A model generated the notes under the pieces. The model did not search any database, had not been told where the DNA came from, and saw only the letters and a list, made by a program, of their open reading frames with translations. 64,000 nucleotides of DNA from Symbiodinium natans (taxonomy: Eukaryota; Sar; Dinophyceae; Suessiales; Symbiodiniaceae). Numbering within the stretch: position 1 is the first letter of the stretch; every line of letters begins with the position of its first letter. Both the position numbers and the translations under genes were made by a program. The stretch is from contig CAJNDS010000002.1 in NCBI GenBank assembly GCA_905221605.1, forward strand, positions 935,881 through 999,880, in the 5' to 3' direction. Positions 41,626 to 53,591 of the stretch are shown here, piece after piece.

Positions 41626-41997
41626 CTGGCTTTAACTTACTGGTGCGTTGTAGGGTTTAGGGTTTCGGGTTTAGGGTTTAGGGTTTAGGGCTTAGGGTTT
41701 AGGGTTTAGGCACGCTTCGCATAAGCACGTCAAGCTGGTGGGCCCCTAGCTTAGTGGTGCTTAGCAGGGACTGCAGGGTTGCCGTTGACGTCATCAAGGA
41801 AGTGGGGGTTTATACGATTTTCGGGGTACCATATTGGGGTCCCAAAAATATAAATGGATCCTACTATTTGGGGGTCTATATTCAGGGGGTCCTTAGAACA
41901 GAGGAATCCTACTAGTTGGGGGTCTATATTGGGGGGTCCCCCTGTTTCGTAAACCCCCAAGTGTTTGCAGAGGTTGTGGCTTGCAGGCTGCTGCGGT

Positions 41998-42138
41998 TCA
42001 CGGTGCTTATTAACCAATTAGAACTGTACTGATAACTGTACTTATAACTGTACTTATAAGCCCTTATGTGCCCCAAGATGGGATTATAGTAATCTGAACC
42101 CTATTCAGGATCTTTAGTAGGAGGGGGGACATCCCAAG
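41998..42138. mobile_element. chimera of MITE families B (left) and C (right)
   Basis: Begins with the family-B body (TTATTAACCAATTAGAACTG) and continues, after ATGTGCCCCAAGATGG, as the right half of family C, ending GGGGGGACATCCCAA. Confidence 0.75.
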
Positions 42139-42242
42139 CCTCAACCCCCAAACCCTGAATCCTAAACCCTAAGCCCGAATGATTAGAGTGCTCGAGCTCG
42201 AACCCTTAAGGACACAGCAAGTAGGCCACTGGAAGTTGAGAG

Positions 42243-42352
42243 TGCCTGGTTTGCCCAGAGAACCTAGGATTAACAAGGGTGCCCGTTGTTTGCATAAAGG
42301 GGTTGTCAAGACCCCCCAAAAAGGGAATAAGGGTACTACTGGGCATCCTAGG
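42243..42352. mobile_element. MITE family D copy
   Basis: TTTGCCCAGAGAACCTAGG ... TACTACTGGGCATCCTAGG. Confidence 0.75.
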
Positions 42353-43506
42353 TACAAGGGGGCGGGGCTTTTCGTCCGGAGGTTGGAGAACCTACACACA
42401 CACACACGCACATAAAAAAAACTGGGTTTAGGGTTTAAGGTTTAGGGTTTAGGGTGCGCTAAACCTGCTGGTTCTTCGTAGGGAATGAGCGAATTAGTTA
42501 CCCTATACACTGCCTCAAAGGGTATGTGTAGGGGGATACAAGGTACCTTATTCCCCACGTTGCAGTGTGGAGGGCCGGAACCGATTTCGGGAAGCAGTTA
42601 CCCTAAACCCTAAACCCTAAACCCTAAACCCTAAACCCTAAACCCTAAACCCTAAACCCTAAACCCTAAACCCTACACGCCGAACCCCAACCCTAAACCC
42701 TAAACCCCAAACCCTAAACCCGTTCAAATCAGGGGTTAGTTCTTGTTATTGGGCTCTCTAGCCAGAAAACTAAACCCAAGCAAAGCACCACCCTGTTTAT
42801 GAAATGTGGAATCGGTGTTTCCGAAGAATCCTAAACCCTTGCCCCAGGCCTCAATATCCAGCCGTTTAAGGTTTCGGATTCCGGGCTTAGGATGTAGTGC
42901 TTCGGGAGCGAATCTGAGTTCCTATTGGGTCGGGGTTGATATCCAGGGACGTCAAAGCGGAAACGCCTAGACAAAACCTCTCCTCGGCCGTCAAAACCTT
43001 ATTAGAAACCCCAACTGTTTATAGAAGCCCTCCTAAACCAATAAACCCTACTGTAAGCCCTAAGCCCTACACCCTCAAAACACACATGAAACCCTAACCC
43101 TAGCCCTAAACCCTAAAGCCTAAACCCTAAACCTTCACCCTACTGCGGTTACCTTCTGATACTGGGCAAATGGCCTTCTGCAGCCAGCAAGCACCCTCCT
43201 TTCCCGTCGCGGGGCTTAGGGTTTAGGGATTGCAGAGTCTCAGGCCAGGGTTTTCGGGTTTCGGGTTTAGAGCTCAGGGTTTTAGGGTTACATCCCAAAT
43301 GCCCAGAACCAACCCTAAACCCTTCCGAGGACCCTCTGGCAAGGCGAGAAATCAACAATCTGAACCCGAACGCAACCTGAACCCGACTCGGCGGTTCAAT
43401 TTAGGGTTTCAGGGTTTAGGGTTTAGGGTTCAGGGTTCAGGGTTCAGGGTTTAGGGTTTAGGGTTTAGGGTTTAGGGTTTAGGGTTTAGGGTTTAGGGTT
43501 TAGGGT

Positions 43507-43705
43507 TTGGGGTTTGGGAACCCTTTTTTCAAGACCCATGAGGTAGCACAAGGGCCATACCAGGAGCTTAAGGGGACCCTTCAGGTTGTGCCCTTGGGTT
43601 TTGGGGAGCCCCTTTTCAAGACCCTTAAGCCTAAGGGCCATGTTGAGAGTTCATTAAGGGGAACCTTTACAAGGGAAATACGAGTCGAGATCCCTTGAAA
43701 TCTTC
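43507..43705. mobile_element. MITE family F, partly duplicated
   Basis: The CAAGACCC..AAGGGCCAT part occurs twice (43530 and 43617 regions), giving a longer element than the others. Confidence 0.65.
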
Positions 43706-43985
43706 AACCCTCTAGGCTCAACCCTCCACCTAAACCCTAAACCCTAAACCCTAAACCCTAAACCCTAAACCCTAAACCCTAAACCCCAAACCCTAAACCC
43801 CAAACTGTCGGGCCTTGGAGCCCTGAAAGAGAGCTTCGAACTGGGGGTGAGCTGGTGGCTTGACTGAACCACCCAAGAAGGCAGTAGCCCCTACTAAACC
43901 CCTAACCTCTAAACCAAGAAACCCCAAACCCCCAGACCCCCAGACCCCCAGACCCCCAAACCCCCAAACCCCCAAACCCCCAAAC

Positions 43986-44079
43986 CCTAAATTACTAAAT
44001 TACTAAATTACTAAATTACTAAATTACTAAATTACTAAATTACTAAATTACTAAATTACTAAATTACTAAATTACTAAA
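43986..44079. repeat. octamer (CTAAATTA)n array
   Basis: About eleven CTAAATTA units seamlessly set between CCC(C)AAA and CCCTAAA arrays; looks like an expanded mutant of the telomere-type unit. Confidence 0.95.
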
Positions 44080-45010
44080 CCCTAAACCCTAAACCCTAAA
44101 CCCTAATTAAACCCTAAACCCTGAACCCTAAACCGTAAACCCTAAACCCTAAACCCTAAACCCTAAACCCTAAACCCTAAACCCTAAACCCAAACCCTCA
44201 TAAGCCAAACTTTGCGTCACCTTTCTCCGACCGCCGGTCTCCTTGGGAGCACCATCACCAATAAATGACGAATCGGGCGCCCAGAGGCATTGCAGCAGTA
44301 GGGTTTAGGGGTTTGGGGTTTAGGGTTTAGGGTTCAGGATTTAGGATTTAGGGTTCGTACCTTCAGTGAGGCCCCCCCCCCTCCCTAGTGATTAGTAGAG
44401 CTTGCCTTCAGCATTGGAAGAACTACGGCTTAGGATCCACGTCGCAAAAATAGCTAGCATATTCACAGGGCCATCACGGTTTAGGGTTTAGGGTTTAGGG
44501 TTTAGGGCAAGTTTAGGGTTTAGCGCCCTGAAAGGAGAGGGCCGTGTCTCCCTCTCAGAACCCTGCCTGGAAGAGAATCCGGGCATATTCCCCGGAGCTG
44601 GCAACGCGCCGGAATTCGTCCATGCTGTTCGTCCATTCTGGAAGGCTTTAGGGTTAGGGTTTAGGGTTTAGGGTTGCACTAGGGTCAAGGGGCGCTCATC
44701 ACCCCCTACGCCCCTCAATTAATGAAGTGTTCGAGTCAGGTGTCAAGAAACCCACAAGAAGCAACATCGGGCATATGCACTTTTGTGCTACTCTAGCCAT
44801 TCTAGCTTACTACTGTTGGTACTGCTTAGGCTTCTGGACCGCGGGACGAAGAAGCGAAGAACGTACCGGTGCGCCGGCCAGGAGCAGCTGGGTAAGATCA
44901 AGGACCCCAAAAGGCCGTTTTAAAACAAAAGCAGACGCCACGTCATCCGTTCGGATGCGTGTCTATTTCCAGGCCGGGTGGCCGCGGTGCAGCTTTTCAC
45001 ATGACTCCTG

Positions 45011-45152
45011 CTGGGAGGTTCATGGTACTTATTAACCAATTACAACTGTACTTATAGCAGTACTTGTAAGCATATTCGGGCACTTAAGGGGCTTCACTAG
45101 TGGGTTAGAAGTACAGTTATAATTGGTTAACAAGTACCATGAACCTCCAAGT
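45011..45152. mobile_element. MITE family B copy
   Basis: GGGAGGTTCATGGTACTTAT and its complement. Confidence 0.9.
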
Positions 45153-45903
45153 GGTCGTGAGCACTCTGGAGACTGCAGTCGACATGGAAGTCTCACCATT
45201 GACCGTCTCAACCCCTTCTTTTGTGGGACCCAAAGCAGCACAAGCTTTCCACCGACCGGGGTTTAGGGTTCCAGGGTGTCCCAAAACGAGGACCAAAGAA
45301 CTCCTTTGGAGCCTACAGTTTCGGGGCTGGGGGGAGGGGCCAAACCCTAAACCCTAAACCCTAAACCCTAAACCCTAAACCCTAAACCCTAAACCCTTCG
45401 TGCGTTCCAGGGTTAATCATCCATCTCGGGCTTGCAGCGAGTTGCTTAAGAGGGAGAGAGGGAGCCTCTCCACAGCCGGTGCGGAGCCCAAAAAGGCGGT
45501 TTAGGGTTTAGGGTTTAGGGTTTAGGGTTTAGGGTTTAGGGTTTAGGGCTTAGTCCGATGTCACTGTTCAGGGTTTAGGGTTTCGGCCCTTGAGGCATGA
45601 CGTAGATTCCAAGAACCCCAAGTCGATGCACCTAGCAACCCCCAAAAACTGAACCGGCCACTCAGCCGACAGAGAAACAGACCTAACAAACACACACAGA
45701 GTCCAAGGAGGGGCCTCCTCAACATGATAGAACCCTAAACCCTAAACCCTAAACCATAAACCTAAACCCTAAGCCCCTAAACCCCTAGACCCCTAAACCC
45801 TGAACCCTGAACCCTGAACCCTGAACCCTAAACCCTAAACCCTAAACCCTAAACCCTAAACCCCTAAACCCTAACTCAGTAGGACCAGCCTTCTAGGACT
45901 GAG

Positions 45904-45955
45904 GAAGCCACTGTGGAGTTTAGGCTCAAGCCTCCTGGGCTGGTACGGTCCACAG
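45904..45955 (+). CDS. candidate plus-strand exon, unrecognised
   Basis: ACTGAG|G acceptor, EATVEFRLKPPGLVRST, GT donor (GTTAGG), phase 0 in, 1 out. CCCTAAA on the left, (T)TAGGG on the right. Confidence 0.4.
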
Positions 45956-47467
45956 GTTAGGGTCTGCGGCTTAGGGTCTTAGGGTTTCGGGTTTCGGGTT
46001 TAAGGTGTAGGGTTTAGGTTTCAGTGTTTAACCCTCAACCCTATACCCTAAAACTTAAACCCGTGAGGCTGGCCCGGGTGCTCCTCACAACCCGTGAAAA
46101 GGTGTAGGGTTGAGGTTTCAGGGTTGACGAGGGGTGATGGATTTAGGTTTGTAGGGCGTAGGGTTTAATTAGAGCTGAGGACAGGATGCAGGGTTTAGGG
46201 CTTATAAGGTGTGAAGGCTTTAAGAGGATTTAGTTCAGGAATCAGGACCTTCTGACATGAAGATGGCGTAGGGTGTCGAGATTTATACCCTAAACCCTAA
46301 ACCCTGGGACCTTGTGGAGGGCCTTAGGGGTCGCAGGGTATGGGGATCCGTTTTTTGGGGTTTGAGTTTAGGGTTTAGGGTTTAGGGTTTAGGTTTAGGG
46401 TTTAGGGTTTAGGGTTTAGGGTTTAGGGTTTCGGGTTTGGGGTTTGGGGTTTAGGGTTTAGGGTTTAGGGTTTAGGGCTTAGGGCTTCCACCGTGGAGGC
46501 CTCAAGCCTGTGAGCATTTGCCACTCTGGGCCGCGCGAAGTTGTCAACGCCCCGAGTTCATTGCACCGTGCAGCAGCCTAGGAAGGTTTTTGGTGCGGCT
46601 TTGGTTCATGTCGCCCTAAACCCTAAACCCTAAACCCTAAACCCTAAACCCTAAACCCTAAACCCTAAACCTGAAACCCCAAACCCTAAACTCTAAACCC
46701 TAAACCCTAAACTGGGGGATGCTTCTAGCTTTCGGATCTTCGGGCTTAGTCGGACACCCAGTGCAGACCTTGCTTTTGAGCGACAGGGTTACTTCAGAAT
46801 GTGTAGAGTTTAGGGTTTAGGGTTTAGGGTTTAGGGTTTAGGGTTTAGGGTTTAGGGTTTAGGGTTTAGGGTTTAGGACTCTAGACCCTTTGGGGATGTA
46901 GCCCCTCTCAATAATGTCCCTGTTAAGAGAGCCAGACGAGGGTTCAGAAGGGCTAAGAGTCTCCCTTATCCTCAAACATGCGGAAGAGGTTAGATCATGA
47001 CGCTACACGCGCTGTGAACTTCTGAATAGACCCTGCAAGATCTAAGTTCAGGAACCCTAAACCCTAAACCCTAAACTTGCCCTAAACACTAAACTCTAAA
47101 CCCTAAACCCTAAACCCTAACCCTAAACCCTAAACCCCAAACCCCAAACCCTAAATGAAACCAGGACACGCTGGGTAGATTGAGGGTTTAGTTTATAAGG
47201 TGGACGGCTCAGGGGCTTTGCCTACAGCTAAACTGTCCAAGTGCCCTAGCACGAAGCCCCAAAAACGAGGGCTGAGGGTTTAGGGTTTAGGGTTCTTGGA
47301 GGGCTTCGGGGTTCGGGCCATGTCGGATGCCAGCTCAGGAGGCTTCGGATGTGAATAGTGGGTGCAGGGTACGAGGCTACAGCGTTTAGGGTTTTGCGAT
47401 ATTGCGTGTGCGGTGTAGGGTCCCCCGAAGACCCGATAAACCGAAGGCATTGGCATAGTTTTCGACT

Positions 47468-49210
47468 TCAGAACTCGCTGCCCTTCTTTAGACTAGACAC
47501 GTGCACCACAACGCGTATATCCATACCAGCAAAGCACACAAGTCCACTCAAACAGGCCAACGATTCCAAACTCTGGTTCAAAGAGTCTCCGAAGCTCAAG
47601 GACTCCAAGCTGCCAGGCAAGGCCACATCATCCAAACTCTGGTTGAATAAAGCTCCGAAGCTCAAGGACTGCAAGCGGCCAGGCAAGGCCACATTCCCCA
47701 AACTTTGGTTGAACACGAGTCCGAAGCTTAGGGACTGCAAGCTGTCAGGCAAGGCCACATTCTCCAAGCTCTGGTTGAAAGCGAAACCGAATCTCAAGGA
47801 CTGCAAGCTGCCAGGCAAGGCAGCGTTGTCCAAGCTCTGGTTGAAAGAATCTCCGAAGCTCAAGGACTGCAAGCTGCCAGGCAAGGCCACATTCTCCAAA
47901 CTCTGGTCAAAAGAATGTCCGAAGCTCAAGGACTGCAAGCTGCCGGGCAAGGCCACAGTCTCCAAGCTTTGGTTGAAACAATATCCGAAGCTCAAGGACT
48001 GCAAGCTGCCAGGCAAGGCCACATTCTCCAAACTCTGGTTGAATAATGTTCCGAAGCTCAAGGACTGCAAGCTGCCAGGCCAGGCCACATTCTCCAAGCT
48101 CTGGCTGAAAGCGTATCCGAAGCTCAAGGACTGCAAGCCTCCAGGCCAGGCCACATTCTCCAAGCTCTGGTTGAAAGAATCTCCGAAGCTCAAGGATTGC
48201 AAGCCGCGAGGCAAAGCCACATTCTTTAAACTCTGGTTGTAAGAATCTCCGAAGCTCAAGGACTGCAAGCAGCCAGGCAAAGTCACATTCTCCAAGCTCT
48301 GGTTGAAAGTGCGTCCGAAGCTCAAGGACTGCAAACTGCCATGCAAAGCCACGTTCTCCAAGCTCTGGCTGAAATCGTTTCCGAAGAAGCTCAAGGAATG
48401 CAAGCTGCCAGCCGTGGCCACATTCTCCAAACTCTGCTTGAAAGCATATCCGAAGCTCAAGGACTGCAAGCTGCCAGGCAAGGCCACACTCTCGAAACTC
48501 TGGTCGAAAGAATGCCCGAAGCTCAAAGACTGTAAACTGCCAGGCAAGGCAACACCCGCCAAACTCTGATTGAAAGCGTATCCGAAGCTCAAGGACTGCA
48601 AGCTGCCAGGCAAGGCCACATTCTCCAAACTCTGGTTAAAATCGTGTCCGAAGCTCAGGGACTGCAAGCTGCCGGGCAAGGCCACATTCTCCAAGCTTTG
48701 GTTGAAACAATATCCGAAGCTCAAGGACTGCAAGCTGCCAGGCAAGGCCACACGCTCCAAGCTCTGGTTGAAAGCCCGTCCGAAGCTTAAGGACTGCAAG
48801 CTGCCAGGCAAGGCCACATTTTTCAAGCTCTGGTTGAAAGCGTATCCGAAGCTCAAGGCGTGCAAGTCGCCAGGCAAAGCCACGTTCTCCAAACTCTGGT
48901 TGAAAGAATCTCCAAGCTTCAAGTAGTGCAAGTCACCCGGCAAAGCCACATTCTCCAAACTCTGGTCGAAAGAATCTCCGAAGCTCAAGGACAGCAAGCT
49001 GCGAGGCAAGGCCACATTCTCCAAGCTCTGGTTGAACTCGTCGCCGAACGTCAAGGACTGCAACCCTTTTGGCAGTTCAACATTCTCGAGACTGCGCTCA
49101 CCGTACAATTCCAATGAACGGATTGCGTCCTTTGCATGCACGTCCATCACGCTCAAGCGTTGGCCGTTACTGGCTCGCAGAAAGGCAGCTGCTGCGTGTG
49201 CCGCACCAAC
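47468..49210 (-). CDS. ubiquitin-like/FNIP-repeat protein, copy 2, exon 2
   Basis: 580 codons to a stop. A linker (AAAFLRASNGQRLSVMDVHA) is followed by 23 repeats of 22 residues, one with an extra Phe (SFFGNDFSQS), and a partial one. Consensus and C terminus (SGLVCFAGMDIRVVVHVSS) match copy 1. The repeats are more uniform than in copy 1 and the protein totals 688 residues. Similarity to copy 1 extends past the stop (GGCCATGTCNNATGCCAGCTC at 47316 and 11770), so the pair arose by DNA duplication, not by retroposition. No host gene around it could be identified. Confidence 0.9.
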   Translation of the reverse strand, partial: VGAAHAAAAFLRASNGQRLSVMDVHAKDAIRSLELYGERSLENVELPKGLQSLTFGDEFNQSLENVALPRSLLSLSFGDSFDQSLENVALPGDLHYLKLGDSFNQSLENVALPGDLHALSFGYAFNQSLKNVALPGSLQSLSFGRAFNQSLERVALPGSLQSLSFGYCFNQSLENVALPGSLQSLSFGHDFNQSLENVALPGSLQSLSFGYAFNQSLAGVALPGSLQSLSFGHSFDQSFESVALPGSLQSLSFGYAFKQSLENVATAGSLHSLSFFGNDFSQSLENVALHGSLQSLSFGRTFNQSLENVTLPGCLQSLSFGDSYNQSLKNVALPRGLQSLSFGDSFNQSLENVAWPGGLQSLSFGYAFSQSLENVAWPGSLQSLSFGTLFNQSLENVALPGSLQSLSFGYCFNQSLETVALPGSLQSLSFGHSFDQSLENVALPGSLQSLSFGDSFNQSLDNAALPGSLQSLRFGFAFNQSLENVALPDSLQSLSFGLVFNQSLGNVALPGRLQSLSFGALFNQSLDDVALPGSLESLSFGDSLNQSLESLACLSGLVCFAGMDIRVVVHVSSLKKGSEF

Positions 49211-49297
49211 CTAGATTTGCGCCTCAAACCTCTGAGAAAAAACAAAAGGACCCCCCTGCACCTAAGATCGCGGGAAGCAGAACCATGCCAAAGCAAC

Positions 49298-49621
49298 CTG
49301 TCGGACCACGTATGTGATGACATCGTCATGAACTTGCTCCCACAGCGGCTGGGAATCGTCGAGGGTATTGCCGCCAGCCAGCAGGACAGGCATGCCACCC
49401 AGCCGCAAGCCGATCCGTCCCGCGACGCTCTTGCGCAAGTCTTCCACGGTCATGTTGCTTTCACAGGGAAGCCGCACTTCGGAACCGCCGAGACCACAGA
49501 CCCTTAACTGTCGGCCGGCGGTAAGGCCGTCAAACTCGTCAAGGCACGGTCCAAGGATCTTCCGTTCTTCTTGAGATAACCCACGAAGCATGGCTCGAAA
49601 TCCTGGTGTGAGGTCGGCCAT
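49298..49621 (-). CDS. ubiquitin-like/FNIP-repeat protein, copy 2, exon 1 (ubiquitin-like domain)
   Basis: 108 codons from ATG (MADLTPGFRAMLRGLSQEE). Ubiquitin-like fold as in copy 1 (TVEDLRKSVAGRIGL, GGNTLDDSQPLWEQ, ITYVVRQ). GT donor (ACAG|GTTGCT), 87-bp intron (49211-49297), acceptor CTAG|GTTGG: same position and phase as copy 1. The frame stays open upstream to a GTT/CAT context at 49771 (MHARPSDVSEI), so a longer N terminus is possible, but similarity to copy 1 fades there. Confidence 0.9.
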
Positions 49622-50430
49622 GGGGCCTTGCGCCTTGGGCTCGGTTGACCTTGTGGACGAGATGAACCTAGACCTTGATTTGGACTTTGATAGGGTACCT
49701 GATCCCAATGCAAGGCGAATACTGTCGCTAAGGGAGGTGATTTCTGAAACGTCCGATGGCCGGGCATGCAACGAGCTGGGCAGGGCTACAATATCTCAAG
49801 CGTTAGATGAGTCCTGTGCCACCCTAGATCCTCTAAAACCTAAACCTACCAGGAACCTGTTACAAGGGTGGAAAAGCCCAAACCTTAAACCCCACTGTCC
49901 CACTGTCAAACATCACAGAACCCAGACGGTCTGGGGTGCATTGCTTGGAGTCGATGATCTTAGAAGGGTTTGAGGGATTAAGGGTTTTTTCGTTAGCCCT
50001 CCCCCCTCCTCTCCCCAAGCCGTAATGCCCTACAAACCCTAGGTCGTGCGCCCCATCATCTCAAGGGGATACATCTAGGACAATGGAGTAGTTTACGCCA
50101 ATTGTTTCAGGGTTTAGGGTTGTTCAGGGTTGCCAGGTGCATGTCAGGTGGGGTAGATTACTCCATACGTGGTTTCGCCCCGGCCTGGCTATTGCGTTTC
50201 GCGTCTAGGGTCTTAGGTTAGGGTTTCGGGTTCGGGTTTAGGGTTTAGGGTTTACCCTACAAGCACTAGGTTTTCTCTCGGCCCACCCGGTGTAAAGGAA
50301 CCCAACCCCTGAAGCACGCAGGACGAGAAGGCAAATGAGGTAAGGCAACCGAGGAGGTGCTAGATTATGTCAGCCCAAGAACACCGAACCCTAAACCCTA
50401 AACCCTAAACCCTATAAACCCTAAATCCTA

Positions 50431-50562
50431 AACCCCCTTAAGGTTGTGCCCTTGGGTTTTGGGTCGCTTTTGAAGGATTTCTAAGGGAATATAAGGGCCA
50501 TTTTAGGAGTTTTTTCATGAAGGGGAAACTGTACGGGTACAACCTTAGGGGTACGAGTCTTC
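50431..50562. mobile_element. MITE family F copy
   Basis: TTAAGGTTGTGCCCTTGGGT ... GGGGTACGAGTCTTCAG. Confidence 0.7.
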
Positions 50563-50572
50563 AGCCCCAAAC

Positions 50573-50660
50573 CCTAAACCCTAAACCCTAAACCCTAAAC
50601 CCTAAACCCTAAACCCTAAACCCTAAACCCTAAACCCTAAACCCTAAACCCTAAACCCTA
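50573..50660. repeat. CCCTAAA array
   Basis: Twelve perfect units; a second equal array at 50770-50850. Confidence 0.95.
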
Positions 50661-50915
50661 GTCTCCGAGCCCGAGCCGCACTCACCGGACTCCGCCGAGG
50701 ACTTGCCATGGTTGCGAAGCCATTTGTTCTTCGTCTGGAGAAACAGGGAAGGTCTGCTCTTCAAAGCTCCATCCCTAAACCCTAAACCCTAAACCCTAAA
50801 CCCTAAACCCTAAACCCTAAACCCTAAACCCTAAACCCTAAACCCTAAACCCCAGACTGCCTCAGTACGCAATGGCCCATGTTACAGCCCTAAACCCTTG
50901 AAACCCCTAAACCCT

Positions 50916-51045
50916 ACTTGGAGGTTCATGGTACTTATGAACCAATTATCACTGTGCTTATGACTGTACCTATAACCATATGTGGCTTATTTGTGGGTTA
51001 TAAGTACAGCTATAATTGGTTAATAAGTACCATGAACCTCCTAAA
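50916..51045. mobile_element. MITE family B copy
   Basis: ACTTGGAGGTTCATGGTACT and a right end ...CATGAACCTCC. Confidence 0.9.
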
Positions 51046-51512
51046 TAAACCCTAAACCCCAAACCGAAGCCGAAACCCTCGGCCCTCACCATTCTGGGAA
51101 CTTTCCGGGGAGAAGGTCATGGTGGGGTTCGTAAGGTTTAGGGTTTAGGGTTTAGGGTTTAGAGCTTAGGGTTTAGGGTTTAGGGTTTAGGGTTAGGGTC
51201 TAGGGTCTAGGGTCCAGGGTCTAGGGTTTGGGTTTAGGGTTTAGGGCCATCAGGTTGGGTTTAGTTGTTTGTCTTGGGGGGGAGAGGGGTTGGGTTTAGG
51301 GTTTAGGGATAGCATCCTCCAAAGGACACACCGTCTGACCAACACTTCTCCGGAACGAGATATAAACATATAGACCAGAATGCAGACCCTCACACAACTA
51401 GGTCGGCCCATGAAAGCCTCCGCTAAGTTTCTTACAAAGACTCTAATACAGGCACCCTTTTGAACCCCCCTCCCTAAACCCTAAACCCTAAACTCTCAAT
51501 CCTAAACCCTGC

Positions 51513-51693
51513 CCATTGGATGTCTTTTACTTCCTCATTGCGCTTAAGCGGATCACATATGCCGGGAGGTTTGGGTTTTGGGATTAGGGCTTCACTCGCC
51601 TTAAGCATCTTCACGGCACGTCTAACCAAAATGGGCGTTCGACCCTGCTGTTTGCAACTTGTCAAGGCTTCTGCGCCTGTTTCAAGAAGCCCC
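51513..51693 (-). CDS. candidate long exon, unrecognised
   Basis: 60 codons open between ATGAG|G acceptor and GC donor (TGG|GCAGGG), beginning GLLETGAEALTSCKQQG and ending PLKRNEEVKDIQW. The forward strand is also open, so strand rests on composition and splice sites. Confidence 0.4.
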
Positions 51694-51707
51694 CTCATGA
51701 CTCATGA

Positions 51708-51830
51708 CCTACTATTTGCTTCAGAACCCCCAAAAGGGAAAAAAAACAGGCACACTATTCCTTATAAGGGCAATATAGGGATTAATAGCTTACTTTTTTT
51801 TGGGGGGGGTTCTTAAAATAGTAGTGACTC
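51708..51830. mobile_element. MITE family E copy
   Basis: CTACTATTTGCTTCAGAACC ... GGGGGGGTTCTTAAAATAGTAG. Confidence 0.8.
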
Positions 51831-52039
51831 TACTTACACCCGAAACCCCAAAGCGTAAGCCCTACACCCTAAACCCTTTACAACCAAGCTCCCTTGCGAA
51901 AACTGCTTCCGGTGTTACATTCGTCGTGACAACACCGGGGAGGAGTATCAAACCTAGACCCTAAACCCTGGATCGGAGATCCGGGTTTAGGGTTTAGGGA
52001 TTAGGGTTTAGGGTTTAGGGTTCCGGGTTTAGGGTAGAC

Positions 52040-52156
52040 CTTGAGAACCAAGAGTTTATGGTTCGGGGGTTCGGCGTCTGACGGATAGTCGGACGCAGGG
52101 TTCTCAGAGTTTAGGAGCTCAGGGTGGTAAACTGGGGAGTGGACGGATCTACGATC
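52040..52156 (-). CDS. candidate exon, unrecognised
   Basis: GGGAAG|G acceptor, 39 codons (DRRSVHSPVYHPELLNSE, then acidic), GT donor (AAG|GTCTAC), phase 0 both ends. No family recognised. Confidence 0.4.
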
Positions 52157-53372
52157 CTTCCCATGCTTCTTCTAGAGCAAAAGGGGGGTTTAGGGTTTAG
52201 GGTTTGGGGTTTAGGGTTTGGGGTTTGGGGTTTGGGGTTTAGGGGGCTTGGAAAAGGTTACAGGGTTTCGGGCTAAGGGACGTACAGTAGGTTGAGCATC
52301 GTGCCAAGCGGCCACAAGGTCTCTGGCCCTCGCGCGTTGCGTCATGCTCTTGCAGAGGAGGGACCTTCCGACCGAACAGAGGCTTCAGGCTACGGGGCGG
52401 GGGCTTCCAAAAACAACGGCCATACCTTTAGGGTTTAGGGTGTAGGGTTTAGGGTTTAGGGTTTAATTAGGGTTTGGGGGTTCAACTGAAAGCCTGAACC
52501 CAAACCCCCCACCTAACCCCAGATGACAACTGCCTCCACCACAGGTATAGCGAGTCGCAAAACCCCTAAATCCGAAAGACAACACCTCGACCTCCAACTG
52601 CCCACACCAGGTTAGGGGTTTACGGTTGAGGGCGGATTTAGGGGTTTAGGGGTTGTCAGTTCTGCGGGTTTGCGGGGCCTGAGTTGTACCAAGGCTTCCC
52701 CGCTTCCCCAATAGCTTAGGGCAACAGGAACCCCTTTGAACCCCAAACCCAAAACCCTAAAGGTTTTGAGGGGGGAGGGGAGCGTGACCCAAATCATGAA
52801 ATGCAACAGAATCACTGTGTGACCGAGCATACGAGTTAAGCCCAGAACCTCAAGGGTTTAGGGTTTAGGGTTAAGCCCAAAACCCCAGCCCAAACCCTAA
52901 ACCCTAAACCCTAATACCCTGAACCCTACACCCTAAACCCTAAACTCTAAACCCTAAACCCTGAACCCTGAACCCTGAGATGTGTCCACACCAGGAGACG
53001 GGGCCCATGGTTTTTTTAGGACAGTTGAAGAGCTGTCGTGAAAATGGCGTGTAAGGTTCAGAATTGTAGTGGGTTTAGGGCTTAGGGCTTAGGATTTTGG
53101 GTTTAGGGTTTAGGGTTTACGGCTTAAGGCTTACAGGGTTCAGGTTTAGGGTCAAGGGTTTGGGGTTTAGGGCTTGCTGGGTTAAGGGTTGAGAGTTGAG
53201 GGCTTGGACTTAGGGGTTTTGGCGCCTGATTGATTGCGGACTTTCATGTAGAAGTGCTTGGGGTCTGCAGATTTAAGCGCTTAGGGGTTCTTCCTTAAAC
53301 CCTCAACCCGAAACACCGGCTCTAACTCTAAACTCTCATGATGGTTGCGAGTGCAGCAACCCGAGCCGATGA

Positions 53373-53476
53373 TCAATGTGCGCCAAGCCACGCAACGATG
53401 TCTCGCAATTCTGCAGGGTGGTCTTTCCACGCAAAGTGAGAGAACGTAACCTGAGGATGCGCCACCCCAGGATTTC
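53373..53476 (-). CDS. unrecognised minus-strand gene U2, last exon
   Basis: Acceptor TCTAG|G, which is also the end of the adjoining family-D MITE. Two bases complete a Gly, then NPGVAHPQVTFSHFAWKDHP, ELRDIVAWLGAH and TGA. Phase 1 fits a GC donor in the exon at 54106. Unknown product. Confidence 0.5.
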
Positions 53477-53591
53477 CTAGACCCAGGAGTAACCTGGGAA
53501 TAACAAAGGGTGCCCTTTTGCTTTCCAGGGGCTACTCAGGGAACCTGCACCCCAACAAAAATGGAAGAAGGGCCTGCTCCGGCTCCTAAGT
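53477..53591. mobile_element. MITE family D copy touching a U2 exon
   Basis: CTAGACCCAGGAGTAACCTG ... GGGCCTGCTCCGGCTCCTAAG. Confidence 0.75.

Noticed and set aside
46508-46577. Minus-strand exon (AAARCNELGALTTSRG) with AG|G and GC sites
   Set aside because: Flanking arrays point inward instead of outward, phase fits no neighbour, and short GC-rich islands are often open by chance.
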